Source: Chelydra serpentina
Taxonomy: Eukaryota > Chordata > Testudines > Chelydridae
Direction: 5' to 3'
DNA: 64,000 nucleotides
Assembly: GCA_037349315.1 (NCBI GenBank)
Contig: JBAIAC010000026.1
Location: 24,209,501-24,273,500 of the forward strand
In this document: positions 49,563 to 61,582 of the stretch, piece after piece
Position numbering within the stretch: position 1 is the stretch's first letter
Layout: each line of letters opens with the position of its first letter
Translations under genes and position numbers: made by a program
The notes under the pieces: generated by a model
Seen by the model: only the letters and a program-made list of their open reading frames with translations
Told to the model about the DNA's origin: nothing
Databases searched by the model: none

Positions 49563-50769
49563 TTAGGAGTGCCTGTGCTGAACAGCTCGTTTTGTTTGTC
49601 GCGTGTACAGGATAACACAGTTACAGAACTGCTGCGCTGTAGCTCAATGAAGCTGCCGCAGGATTTCCTACCATGATTTATAACCATATTATCCTGTTCA
49701 CACGGCAAACAAAGGCCACATGAGAACATGGGTGCCTGAGTTAGACAACTTTTGGTTGGTGTGGCTAGAATTATATTATAGGCAGCCTGAAAGCAGCTCT
49801 TCAGTCATCGCCTTTTGAAATGTATGGCTGTAATATAGGGGTGGGGCCAGAACTTGGCCTAGATCAGTGGGGTTTTTTGCTCTAGCTCTGACTATAAAGG
49901 GGCTGCAGCAAGCTAAAGGAGAATTTCCCTGGTGCAGGAACATCGTAAGTGTGGTAGATGTTGGCTGGATGCAGGGACAGCAGCAGGACTAGGGGCCGTG
50001 CCTGGGGGGTGTTGGGGGCATGCTGTCATGGGAGGAGGAGTGGCCAGAGCCCTGAGGGCTGTGCAGGTTCTGGGCTGAGGTGCAGCCTGCAGGCACTTGC
50101 TGGAGGCTGCTGTATGTTAGAGTAGCACCCTCTTCCTGAGCGGGGGTCATCTGTGTTGGGCCTGGCCAGGGGCGTAGCAGAGAACCTAGCCTAACACTTT
50201 TTAAGCTAAAAACTTTAAATGTGACCATTTTTCCAAACGCCTCCCCCCAGGATTATTTCAGGCTAACGTCTGCTATTGGCATGGTGATAGAAGCTCCCTC
50301 CCTTGGCCTGGTTAAAACGAGACTGGACAAAACACTAGAAAACAGACCGTAGGAAACAATCCCACATTGGCAGGGAGGTGGATGGGATGATCTCATACTT
50401 CAGTAGTGTCCCTGTCTCTAACATCTCTACCTCAGTGGTACGGTGACATCCCGAGGGAATCCAGAGTTGAAGCCGCATGGAGATTTGTACCTACAGTGGA
50501 GATTAAAATCGCTTTGTTGCATCTAAAAAGCACTGTCTCTCCACTACAGACTTCTAGCACGTACTCTTAAGGGAACGACTGGCTTTTCAAGGCAGCTAGG
50601 AGTAACTCTATTCAGGAGGTTAGGGGTCAGAAGCAGTTAAAACGGCTCCTTCTTTAAAGAGAGGCTTACAGCCTCACCTTTCTTTTCGCTGCCTCCAGCT
50701 AACTAATGGCTGAGCTGCAGCATTTCAGACTTTAGGCCCCAGGTAAGTCTAGACTAAAGAAATAGCTAG

Positions 50770-50772
<3 letters not shown>

Positions 50773-50836
<64 letters not shown>
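50773..50836. repeat. (TA)32 microsatellite
   Basis: Sixty-four bases of uninterrupted TA, followed by AAATAAAATAA. A pure tract this long is likely to be polymorphic and can extrude as a cruciform. Confidence 0.97.
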
Positions 50837-50841
<5 letters not shown>

Positions 50842-53169
50842 AAATAATTCCCAGCGTTCTTGTGATGTGTGCCATGGGAAGCTGCTGGAAGAGGTGTTCT
50901 TCGTAAAGCAATCGGTTTACAGCACAGGCAATGAAGGGTTCAGAGCTTCATTGCATCTGCTGGCTCCCCAGCAGTCTCCCCAGGCCTGTTCCCGAGGCAG
51001 CGCATAGCAAGCCCTCCCCAACATCTCCCAGGCTCCTGCAGACTCACTAGGGCTCACCAGTAAAAGCTCCAGCCTCACAATGCTAGTACCCAGGGATGCC
51101 CTGAGTGGACCAGAGTTCACCCTAGAATCCCTACAACCTCTGCTTCCTAGGGAGTGTTCGCTGCCAGCCTGCCCGCTCCAGGACCCCTGCAGCTGGAACA
51201 GAGGGGGGGGGGGGGTGAGCGCAGGAAGAGCAGCTGCTCACAAAATGGGGGGAGGGGGGGTTTCAGCAGAAATTTTCAATGTTTTGTCTAAAATGTTAAA
51301 ATAAAACGTATTCAGCTGAAAACCGAAAGATTTGGACCAAAAAGGTTTTGGACCAACAGTTTTGGGGTTTTAGCTGAAAGGTTTTCAGTTTTTCAACAAA
51401 TGATTGAAATGTTCTGAGGAAAGCAAGCACCGTCCGTGCACAGTTCGTTTAATCAAAGTCCCTATTTTCTATTGAATAACAGTCTCAATGGAAAATTTTC
51501 AACCAGTCCTAAGCATAAAGTAGGGCAGGGTTGCCAACAGTCCCTTATTACAAGGAATGTCACTTATTTTTTCATCGCTGTACAACAAGATCAGGAGTTG
51601 CTGAGTGCTGCAATAAGCAGCAAGAAATACCCCTAGAAAATGTAGGTGAGTACTGCTTATTATTATTAATAATATAATATACATTATAGTATCATTAATA
51701 ATATAATATTGTGAGGAGGGGTAGGGCAGGGGTGCTAAGAAACTGGTACACTGTATTTCAAAAACACGGTTGGCAGATGAAGGTATTTCAGAGATTGCAG
51801 AGAGTAATATAAAAACTGTAGGCTGTTTACAGGAGAAATTACCAGGTCAGAATATAGGGCATGTCTTTGCTTTTGAATAAGCAGGTGTTTGGCTTGCAGG
51901 AGTAGTTGTTTTTATTGGAAGGGAATCAGAGCAGGTTAACATTTTTCAGCTAAAACAAGAATTACTTGAATTATAGTGTTTTGCAAAACTTTTCAGTGTA
52001 ATTACAAGTATTTTGATTTCTCCAGAATTTCCTGTTTTTAACAAAAAAAATCAATTAAAAAATGTATATATTTTTGAAAAATACTGATGTTTTGTTTTGG
52101 TGGTAAAATCCCATTCACTTTTTTACTTTCCTCCCCTTTCTTCCACTGGAAAATGGAAGGGGTGGGGAGTAAAAACAGTGAGAGAATATGGGATTTTCCA
52201 CACCAAAATTTAAAATGAAATGAAAAAAAGGTTCATTTCTTTTGAACATTTATTTTTTTTTGCAAAATATAGTTATCTTTTTTCAACCGGTTCTAGTTGT
52301 GGTGACATGCAGGATGCGATTGGGGTGTGTGCAGGTATGAAGGTAGATATGATTCCTACACTAGAGATTTCCTTGATTTTTGTGGGTTGCATTGATGAGA
52401 AATGCACTTGAGAAGCCCTGGAACTGCCAGTTAAAGTTTTTGGTCTGGGACAAGCATTGTTTGAGGTTGTGTGAAGAAGACATTAATACCCTCATTACAT
52501 ATGGAAGGGGGGGTACCCTCAGACACTGAGCTGCCAAAAGGAGGCTGCTGTTTCAATAAGTGAGGAGCCAGATGCTGTAAATTCAACATATTGATTCTTT
52601 CATTTGTCATCCTGTAAGCAAACATTTGACACTCCTCTCTGATTTCAGTTCCCAAATATCATCTCATCTTAATCTTGATGACGTATACAGTAACTGTCAT
52701 TCAATCAAATCATTTTCTGTCTGTTGAATTAGTTGTAGAATCCTCCCCTTAACTGAACAAACAGTTTATTTTTGGAACAAAGCTCAGCAGCATGCTCCAT
52801 TTTTCTTTTCATGAATCAGCAAAGTCACTGGGTGCGTTGAGAGAAAATTAGTTGTTCCACTGTGGCAAACAGTTTTCAGCGAACCACACTGCAGCTCGAC
52901 ACAGTTCGTAGCAGAATAGTGATTAAAACTATGCCTTTAATAAAGCAACACTGTACACAGTGATGACATGCTGCAGTCTAACAAGTCTCCCCTCTTGTTA
53001 TGATTGGTATTCCCCAGATGTTTGAGTTTGAGCTTAGGGTTGGCAAGCTTTGTGGCTGCAATTCAAGCCCAAACCTTGAACAGCTCGTGTTTACTCTTAT
53101 AATTTATACTGTGAGATGATTTACAGACAGTTATGCACTTGGTTTCATGGCTACAACTTCAGACTAAGG

Positions 53170-53230
53170 GCCCAATCCTGCAGTCACTGAAGTCAATGGC
53201 AAAACTCCTGCTGACTTCAGTAGGCGCAGC
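53170..53230. repeat. Foldback repeat, TGAAGTCAATGGC family
   Basis: CTGAAGTCAATGGCAAAACT is followed by inverted CTGCTGACTTCAGTAGG. It is only about 115 nt from the WTIP LIM1 exon, on its intron side downstream of the donor. Confidence 0.55.
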
Positions 53231-53344
53231 GACAGGCTCAAAGGCTAACTGGTCTCACACTACACATCAGCCAGCACAAAACAACAACAACAACGTTCAC
53301 TTTAAAAACAAGCAAACAGAAGAAAGGCCTGAAATCTTACTTAC

Positions 53345-53412
53345 TAGGAAGTCTTCTTCACAGTACACTTTACCATTGACATTGTAGAAGGCTTTTCCTC
53401 GCAGTCTTCTCC
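53345..53412 (-). CDS. WTIP: WTIP exon: second half of LIM1
   Basis: On the minus strand an acceptor CTAACAG precedes GG, which completes a glycine codon begun in the previous exon (phase 1). It then reads RRLRGKAFYNVNGKVYCEEDFL and ends at a strong donor GTAAGTAAG. The C and D of VYCEED are the last two zinc ligands of LIM1. The other LIM1 ligands must be encoded upstream, beyond position 64000; I found no match between 53413 and 64000. The 68-nt length is 2 + 22 codons and leaves phase 0, matching the start of the next exon at TAT (Y). Confidence 0.9.
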
Positions 53413-53571
53413 CTGTTAGTAAAATATTTTACTGTCAGAGTCTTGTACCCCATTTATTTTTAAAAACAGACGATGCACTGGACACCATCCAGAATGATAT
53501 GCTCAACATTTAACCTCAGGGCCACTCCCTCCCCATTATTTCGCTTTTCTAAATTTGCATTATTAGTTAAT

Positions 53572-53690
53572 ATTTATATTATGATAGTGCCCCGTACTCA
53601 GTGGGGATTGGGGTCCCATTGTGCTAAGCACTCTACAAACACAGAAAAAAGACAATCCTTGCCTACAAGGATCACACTGCTTGAATGCTC
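53572..53690 (+). repeat. Ancient amniote repeat, best copy
   Basis: ATTTATATTATGATAGTGCC, then GGGGTCCCATTGTGCTAAGC and ACTCTACAAACACAG, ending near AATCCTTGCCTACAAGG. It is the longest of four copies in the window. Confidence 0.6.
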
Positions 53691-53864
53691 GTTTTCCTAA
53701 AGAACAGTTATTGTCCAAAAAGTATGAAATAAATGTCATGTTCTTACATAACATCTCCAGACCCAACTGCATCTGCTAATGCTGCTGACAAAAACTTATT
53801 GTGTAAAACCCACTGGTGAGTGTATGTTATGGGTCCCTTGCTGTGCCAATCCACAGAGGTTATG

Positions 53865-53985
53865 AGTTGCTAGAGACACCTACTAGAGACTTATGGCTCT
53901 TTAGCTTGAGCTATAGTAGTAGCTCTGACTTTTAGTTTGACGTTCCAGGTTCAATCCCTGGTATGTCAGCCAAGATGGTGGCCAT
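53865..53985 (+). mobile_element. tRNA-derived SINE fragment, second family
   Basis: TGGCTCTTTAGCTTGAGCTA resembles an A box, and TTCCAGGTTCAATCCCTGG a B box. It resembles the 25957-26149 element on the other strand, but the non-tRNA part is poorly kept. Confidence 0.45.
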
Positions 53986-54459
53986 CACATTTGCTCCTGT
54001 TATCACGTCAGTGCCAATACAGCTAACAGAATGAACTGGATTGTAGTCTGGGTTGTTCATCATCAACAAAATTGACAGCTAACCTCTAACTGCAGGATCT
54101 TTATTACTGGTCATGGAACCCAGCTTGACTTTCAGATCCCAGTATAAGAAATTAGAAACAAAAGGCTCTTAACTTTTTCTACCTTGTAAATTGAGAACAT
54201 TTTATTAACACCGCAAGCACCTTAAACTGGCAATATGCACAGGTGATGGAGGGGGAAAACAGACAGAAGTTTCAACATTTGAGGGCTTACTATATTATGA
54301 GTAGCAGTTTAATTGTATTTATAACGTGTGTTCACCATATAAACTCTGGGCCTCTTTACAGTTTAAAAATGTAGGACAGGCTCCAGATTAATCTCAACAC
54401 ACACCATGATATACAGGAACTCAAAACCCCCACAACCAACCAGTCATTTAGACACAAAG

Positions 54460-54547
54460 GGTCTGAGTCTCCCCTCTCTCTTACACTGGCATAAATCAGG
54501 AGTTATTTCAGTGTCAAAGCCAGTGTGCATAAGAGAAGAATCAGGCC
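54460..54547. repeat. Foldback repeat, TTACACTGGCATAAATC family
   Basis: GTCTGAGTCTCCCCTCTCTC and TTACACTGGCATAAATC are answered by GCCAGTGTGCATAAGAG and AGAATCAGGCC in inverted order. Related to 3083-3216. Confidence 0.5.
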
Positions 54548-57500
54548 AAAGGAGACAAACTCTTCCTGTTGTAACTCCTCTCCTCTCCCCTAAACTTTGT
54601 TCATCACCAGGGATTTATCTGGCCCATTCTGGTGTGCCCATCAAACCATTAAGAGGCAGCAGCTTGGGTAAAGGGATGGCAATATGCCCTGTTAAGGGCC
54701 ACACCCAAGAAGCCATTTGCAGTGCACAACAACTTGACTGAACCCACAGACTTATGAACAATGCAAGGTACCCTATGCTTACAGGCCAATGATGACGCTC
54801 TTCGAATACACTAACTATATATATACTGAAACTACTTTTATTGTGTAAAACATGCACAATTCCTCCCCCCCCCCACCCCAAAGGAACAAACTTGGATACT
54901 CACAGCCCCAGAAAAAGAATAAGTTCCAGACCTGAGGTGCTCCACCATAAACATTGAACTACCAGCCTCCAGTAGTTTAAATGTGAGGGGTGTTCGCTGG
55001 AGAGCCAGCTAGCAGAATGCACTTGGGTGGCGGGAGGAGGAGGAAGAGAAATCTTTACAGTTTCTCTAAACATTGAGGAAAATGTGATCAATTTTAAATG
55101 TTTAAAAGTGTCTTTTAGAGCTACTGTGCTCTGACCATGGGAAACTATGTGTGGCACAGACACATTTGGACCTGAGCTGACACTTTTGGGTAATCACATG
55201 CTGTATGTGGTTGTCTGGAGGTTTATTGGCATAGCCAAGGGAAATGTTTCTTTTCAATACAAATTCCTGAAGTGTAACTCTAACAAGCTGCTGTCTCTTG
55301 GTGCTACTGGTAGGTGGACAGTCATGTTTAAAGTCCCTTCTGTAAAATGGGTCCGTTCATGGAAACAAAGTCATTGCACTATCTGACAGATTTATAAACC
55401 TTCAGCCAGATTACTCTTCAGTAGATAAACCCTCAAGAGGACCATTTACAGGAGTATTAGGGGACAATTTTTCAATGGAGTGCGTGTTAAACTGTGCTCA
55501 CTGTTGCTGCACCTGATCCTGCCTGCATGCACAAAACGAGGCTCTTGACTGAGTGCAGTTACTCATTCTGCATGTGTGTGCGCATTCAAATGACCTTTGA
55601 CAATTCGCTTCTCAATGTGAACTGACTCCTATAGATCCTCACTCAAAATGCAACCTGCAGCAGATACACTGTGGTGTTTGGGAACAGGCAGGCAGCACTT
55701 TGGAAGATTGCCACTGTGGGGACACAGCCCATTAGCCTGAGTGACAGCGATAGGCTCTTTAGAACAGTCTTACCTATTGGTTAGCTCTCCTTGTGCGCAT
55801 CTGAAATGTAACCCTTTAGTGACTGTGCACCATGTAAGCGGTGAACATGCTGCCTCTGAGGGGTGTGTCCAGGTGTAAGATGTGTCCTTCTCTCCCTATG
55901 TCACCTCCCACAACTCTCCACTCTGTGATCTTCGGCTTCTCGCCTGTCATCCTGGCTCAGCTGTTGTAACCCTCCAACCTGCCTCTCCGCTCTGCCTGCA
56001 GAGCTGCCTCCCAGATACCTCTCCCCTGCATATCCTTCCCCTCACCCCGCCCCCGAGCCTTGCCATTCCCTGAAACCTGCTTCCTGTCCCTGCCCTCAGG
56101 AGCCAGGGCACTGTCCTTGCTCTCCCTTCTTCTCTATTCCATGCCTCCTCCAGCAGCCGGATCGAGGCTGGAACCTACCTGACCCCTCAAGATGAGGGAC
56201 CTGGCTCCTGGAACCCTAGTGCCTGCTCCTCATCCCATCAGTTGTCGCCCCCTTCTTCCTTCGGGACAGCATCGCCAGTCCAGTTGGCCATCCCACAGCC
56301 CACTCACAAAATTGAGTGATCCAAGTGCATTCACCCTCCAGAGACAAAAGACCCAAATCACTGCAACCACCCAGGCTCCAGTCACCTGTAACCTGCCTTA
56401 GAAACTTCTTCAGGCCAACGTGCATCTGTTTGCTTTGCTTTTGTGTAAAGGAGATAGTACCCTACATGTGTCACCATCTGCCAAGGCAAGGATCTCAGCC
56501 AATCACAGATCAGCCACATTTCACCTTATCCCCTTGTAAATTGCACACAAATCTGTGCTGACAGGACACAGCGCTAGATGAGCAGCTGCCTTGCACCTTT
56601 CCAGGAAACTCCTCCTCTCATATCCCTACCACCCACCCTGACAATTACTCACCTGCGTCCTGAGCTCAGCCTGAGGTCAGTGAACAAGGAGGCACTGGTC
56701 ACATCCCATTCCCCCTCCCCCGCTTTCAAAACCACGCAAAGCATGACAAAAATGATTGTTGTGGTAACATGAAACTTTGTTTCGCTTGCATCTTTAATCA
56801 CCTAGTAAAGCTCTTTACTGCCTCATACACTGTACTCCTCCGCCATCTATTATCCCTTAATCACACAAGCCACTGGGATCGAGGCAACAGCAAAGCCTGG
56901 CTTCCATGGGTCTCCTGAAGTGTCACTCTGGCTCATTCTAAAAGTGTTTTTTCCAATCCTCGGCCTTGCCCCTAAACACATGTGGCTTGTGCCAGCTTGT
57001 GGAGGAGTTACACCCACTGTGGGCCCAGGCTTGTTACCCAGTTCAGAGCCAAGTTACAGATCTAATACCAAAAAAAGAGCTGCTGGGTGGTTCTTGACAC
57101 GGTGACATGGTTGTGCACACCCTCTGATTCAGTACCTGCCGCTTACTTGCTTTCAGATGGTAGGAATAAAGTGGCCTCACTATGGCCAGGAGCTTCTGCT
57201 TGTCCACTAAGTAACATTCCCATGTTACACACACAAGGACGCCCAACCTGTGAGTTGGTGCAGAAAACTCCCATTACTACTTTAAATGGTCATTCTCTCT
57301 CTCCTTCTCACCCCCCTACACCCACAGTCACTGTCACCAGCAGCCCAGGCAATGAAGTGCCAAATCCTGGACTCTAGCTCGATGTGATCTCTGCAGGGAA
57401 AAGAATCCTCGCCCTAGGCCAGGGCAGCCATGGTAGCCTCATGGTGCAAGAATGGCTGTAAACCCACGTTGGCGCTGATCCACAGGCCCTGCCCTGTACT

Positions 57501-57959
57501 CCAAAGTGCCTTGTATCCTGGAATACAGGAAGTCCTGCAGAGCACAGCTCCATGGAGAGTCCCCAAAGCCAATCCCAATTTTTTCTGTAGCAAAGCACAA
57601 CTGAAGCAGTTCCACTGCGTCAGGACTCTCCAGGACTGCAGAGAAGGGAGCATGATGTGGCCCAGAGCAAACTCAGCCAAAAAACCCCCACCCCAAATGC
57701 ACTTCTTTTACTGAGCACTTGACTGGCAGCTGGTCGCCCTGAAATAATATAGTCTCAGCGAACCAGAGCACAGGAAAACTCTATCGTTAGTGGCTCGCCA
57801 TTGTGTGGCAGTTTTCACCAACTGTATAGCATGCAACCCCCTGCAGCCTGATTAGACACTGCTCTCAGAAATGACCGTTCCATATGCCCACAACAAAGAT
57901 GGCCACCTCAATCTCCCCTTTCATACAGCTGATGTAATATAAAATGTCAATTTCTAAAC

Positions 57960-58084
57960 ATGATTTTAACTCGGACTTTTATATAGCACCTTGTATCCCT
58001 AGATCTCACAGTCCTTTACAAATGAAAGCAAACATGGTAATTTCCATTTTACAGATGGGAAAAACTGAGGCAGAGAGAGACTAA
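57960..58084 (+). repeat. Ancient amniote/MIR-like repeat, left part
   Basis: TTTATATAGCACCTTGTATC, TCACAGTCCTTTACAAATGA and CCATTTTACAGATGGGAAAA with ACTGAGGCAGAGAGAG follow the usual order. The expected GTGACTTGC continuation is displaced to 58317 by an inserted MITE. Confidence 0.6.
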
Positions 58085-58316
58085 GGGCTTGTCTAGACGC
58101 GATAAATCGAACCAGGAAGTGCTCCCCCGTCGACGCCGGTAATCCTGCTCTGCGAACGGAGCAGGCGGAGTCGACGGGGGAGCCTGTGCGCCACCGTGTG
58201 GACCAGGGGTAAGTACTTTGAAGTTCGAAATAAGATACTTCGATTTCAGCTACGTTATTCATGTAGCTGAAGTCGCGTATCTTAGTTCGAACTTGGGGGC
58301 TAGTGTAGACCAGCCC
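58085..58316. mobile_element. PIF/Harbinger-like MITE, 232 bp
   Basis: The ends GGGCTTGTCTAGAC and GTAGACCAGCCC are inverted copies. The flanks are TAA on the left and CAA on the right, one change from a 3-bp duplication. The internal palindrome (CAGCTACGTTATTCATGTAGCTG near 58248-58270) matches the 36599 element, so they are one family. Confidence 0.75.
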
Positions 58317-58355
58317 CAAGCGACTTGCTTAAGCTCATATAACATATCAGTAGCA
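58317..58355 (+). repeat. MIR-like repeat, right part
   Basis: CAAGCGACTTGCTTAAGCTC continues the ACTGAGGCAGAGAG segment that ends at 58084. Confidence 0.5.
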
Positions 58356-59681
58356 TAATACGTCCTCACCTGGTAACTAGTATCCTTAATAATTAATAAG
58401 CCTAACAAGACTTTTACCTTGGGGGAGTTTATTTGGCGTTTATCCTTATATTAGCCAAACACCACAAACTGCTACAGAACTGTGGTCTGTACATATGTGT
58501 TTCAGAAAAATAAGCAATGATGTGCATTCCATTCACTGTACTGAATAACTGAAGTCAGTATAATTAAGCTCCAAACCCACTACTATTGTTGACCAGCTAT
58601 TGAATTCACAAGAAATTATTATAGTTACTGCTCAGCCAGCTAGAGTGAGTAAAAGTCAATACCTATTGGACCAAAAAATAGCTGCTCGGTTTCCCCTTCT
58701 GACTATATCGGTGTACCCCACTGCCGGCTACTGTCCTCTTTTGCAGTGTATTGTAACCACTTTCTAAAAGTCAGAGACTGACAAAACCAGAAGCAACATG
58801 CAGATAGATCACTAAATCAGTTATAATAAATGGCCTGGCCTAGAGTCCAAGCTGCTTGTGGGACTTTATGAAACAACTGTAGTGATGGTACAAAAACACA
58901 GTGCTTCCTTCCTCCTTCTGTGGTTAGCTGGATAGAGACCCTGGCACATCTACCTTGTCTGACCAGTTTTCAACAGCACAGAGGAAGTGATTCTCAGTTT
59001 CACACCTGCCCAGTACCAGAAAAACAACAGGTCAGCCTGGGACGCAGCCTGTTTGTAGCTCAGGTAGGCATACCTGTGGTCGCTTTAATCTCACTAGCAT
59101 GAGTAAGAACAGCAGCATAGATGTGGTGTCACGGGCTTTATTGCAGGCCATCTACCAGAGTACAGGCTGCCAGGGTGCCTGGATATGCAGTCTGATTGCT
59201 AGAGGGTGCTGAAGCCTGAGCCACCATATCTACACTACCATTGTTACCTGTGCTAGTTTGATTACAGTTAATGTGGCTATGCCTACCCATATGACAAAAC
59301 ACTTGCAGTGTAGACTTACCCAAAGAGACTGCCTATACGATTATCCACCGTTGACACTGGCTGTCAGCCCCTGCTCCCTCCTTCCCCACACCTCTGCTGG
59401 TGTTGGCAACAGTCAAACTGTTAGCTGAAATGGGACAAACCCCTTTTTAATACTGTTACAGAAAGCATGATCTAGACCTAATGAAATAAAATGGGACTGA
59501 GACCTGGTTGCAGTAGGTCTCAATGAAGCTTTTTGTAAATGTGTTGAAAATTGTCCAGTCCCCTCTATGCTAGTAGCTAAAGCATTTTCAGTGCCATTTA
59601 GGAAGGGAAAACCTGTTATCAGCAATACACTAGTTGTTGAATGTAGATGTAAAGTTGCCTTTATTAAATCACAAACTCTTA

Positions 59682-59927
59682 GGCCACATCTACATTAGCA
59701 CTTATGTCAGCAAAACTTTTGTTGCTCAGCGATGTGAAAAAAAAAACCCCACACCCGAGTGACACATGTTTTGCCGGCATAAGCACTCAGCAGGAGATGC
59801 TCTCCTGCCGACACAGCTATCGCTGCTTGTTGGAAGCGGCAAAACGCGGCTGTGTGAGCGCTCTGACAGCGGCACAGCTGGATTCGTACAGCTGTGCCGC
59901 TGTAAGCTTGTGAGTGTAGACATGGCC
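59682..59927. mobile_element. PIF/Harbinger-like MITE, 246 bp
   Basis: It starts GGCCACATCTACATTAGC and ends GTGTAGACATGGCC. TTA flanks both sides (59679-59681 and 59928-59930), a typical 3-bp duplication. The interior has inverted GCCGGCATAAGC / GGCACAGCTG motifs unlike the 36599 and 58085 copies, so only the ends are shared. Confidence 0.78.
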
Positions 59928-60000
59928 TTAGTGGGGCAGGTTCTGATCTCAGGTACCCGGGTATGGCTGTAACTGAAATCAGAATTTGGCCCAGCGACTC

Positions 60001-60118
60001 AACCTCTCCTGTAAAGGGGGTAGTAACAGCTCCCTAGGTCACCGGGTTCTTACTAGGCCTAATTACTATTTGTAGGGTGCTTTGAAGTTAAAAGGTGCTA
60101 AATATTATTGTAATGTGT
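60001..60118 (+). repeat. MIR/CORE-like repeat fragment
   Basis: AACCTCTCCTGTAAAGGGGG, then TAGTAACAGCTCCCTAGG and GTGCTAAATATTATTGTAAT, in MIR-like order. Degraded. Confidence 0.4.
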
Positions 60119-61582
60119 GTAAAATTCTTTCATGAGTAAAAACATGCACCCCTTTTGGGCATTAGAATAACTGACTAGTGTCATACTCTGAGTGCGATCA
60201 TATGAAAAGCCTGAATTGTTTACCTGACTAATGCTGGTTAAGAACACACCACACTTTCCAAATAATGGGAATGTCATGCATCTAAACTTCAGCCCCCTGG
60301 ACACCACATGACACACCTCCAAGACTATCTGTCCATTTGGAAGAAAATACATGGCCACACTCCTCACAATCTAAAGTTACTGTTTTGTGGAACAAGAAGC
60401 CTATATTTTGCTCAGAAAATCTAATTAGCGCATCCTGGTGTGATGAACAGTCAGAAGTCAGACGTGGGTGCATCATTTCCTGAGGTGAGAACAGCTCCCT
60501 AATTAAAGGAAATCTGATTATAAATGTCACTTGTTAAGGTTACCAACCTGGACTATTCTGCAAAAAGTGAAATCCTCACCTCTCATTCCTGTTGTCTGAA
60601 GGTACAATATGAGGAATACTCTTGCGTGGGTCTGTGCACAAAGCTGGTGGAGAACTCCCTGAACCTAAAGTTCTAATACCATTTCTCCAGAAGAGGGCAT
60701 CGTGCATTCCCCTAGTCACCCAGACAGCTTCTGCACTGTCAGCGAGGAACCGACAGACAGAAGTGCTAGGGACAGCTGTGGCTTCTCTATCGGAACAGCT
60801 GCAATGCCCCTGTTGCAATGAATGACCAGTTATATAGAGTGGGATTTCTTAAAGCACTCAACACTGGCCCAGCTCTGCTTCCACTGTAGTCAATGGCTGA
60901 ACGGAAGTAGAGGAATGCCTATAGAGCACTTTGGAAATGGCACCTATAAACTACAGGAGTCCCTGCTAGAAGAGCATGAATATAACCATGGTGTCCTATT
61001 ATAACTGACTCCTCTGGAGAACATGAGATACTGATGCAAGATATAATGATGCATTTTTAGTAGGCATCCTTTCCACTATTAATTTTACTTTATACATTTC
61101 CACTTCACTAGACACGGCATTACCACACCTCTCTGAGGGATGCAACCACTAAGAGTTCTGATTCATGACTCACAAGGCTTCCCAGGCACACAGTAATTCC
61201 TGGTTTCTCATGCCTGACTAATTAATGAATTGTGCATATTTATTTTATTGAGCAATGTAAAACATAGATCCAATTGCAGGTGAACAGCTTAAGATGTCAT
61301 CTTTGTAACGAATGATGTTAGGACAGCATCATTATAGGTCTCATACTAGCATTTGCATTTGGGGACATCTGAAGTTGTGCATGCTAACCTGACATGTAAA
61401 CACACACACAACCATTTTGCAACAGTAGATAATTGACTATATTGCATCTGACTCAAAAGAGGGAAGCAAAGCTCTGGAGCTCCGCACGCTGACTTTGGAC
61501 TACACTAATAGCAGCACATATGCTGAGTCCAATTTAAGGTTCTATTAGCATTGCCATTATAATCTTAGGGACAGATTCTTTG

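Larger units (their letters stand above)
35668..53344 (-). other. WTIP: WTIP intron between LIM1 and LIM2 exons (17.7 kb)
   Basis: GTAAGTAAG donor at 53344 and AACAG acceptor at 35668. It holds a PIF/Harbinger-like MITE (36599-37049), a tRNA SINE (41440-41614), a truncated CR1 (44019-45946), a hAT-like MITE split by a SINE (47897-48528), a (TA)32 tract, several foldback repeats and ancient amniote repeat fragments. The stretches 37100-41400, 41650-43760 and 50850-53160 show nothing else I can name. Confidence 0.85.
22985..53412 (-). other. WTIP: WTIP gene, 3' part (six coding exons, LIM1 end to stop)
   Basis: Six minus-strand exons join in frame (68, 63, 131, 52, 69 and 153 nt) and encode 178 residues plus stop. 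They give the end of LIM1, complete LIM2 and LIM3 with all zinc ligands visible, and a short tail ending HVTEL. This is the C-terminal half of the Ajuba/LIMD1/WTIP family. WTIP is favoured over its paralogues by [13 protein letters not shown] in LIM2, by APKCASC and PILPAQ in LIM3, and by the VTEL terminus; LIMD1 and AJUBA end differently as I recall them. Family members are adaptor proteins that shuttle between adherens junctions and nucleus. WTIP was described as a WT1-interacting protein, and the family also acts in Hippo/LATS control and microRNA silencing. VTEL fits a class I PDZ ligand. The long N-terminal exon, first half of LIM1 and promoter are outside the window. No frameshift or premature stop is seen. 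Confidence 0.88.

Noticed and set aside
22985..53412. Gene as LIMD1 or AJUBA
   Set aside because: LIM2 and LIM3 residues (VVC, VENN, CASC, PILPAQ) and the VTEL terminus fit WTIP better; the call rests on recalled paralogue sequences, so an alignment could still revise it.
55880..57700. C/T-rich region as a gene or viral LTR
   Set aside because: Only short frames, no paired terminal repeats, no primer-binding site or protease/polymerase motifs seen.
60282..60530. Minus-strand frame with a CEECGH motif as a possible missing LIM1 exon
   Set aside because: The spacing and surrounding residues do not match LIM1 of the family and there is no phase-1 donor in the right place.
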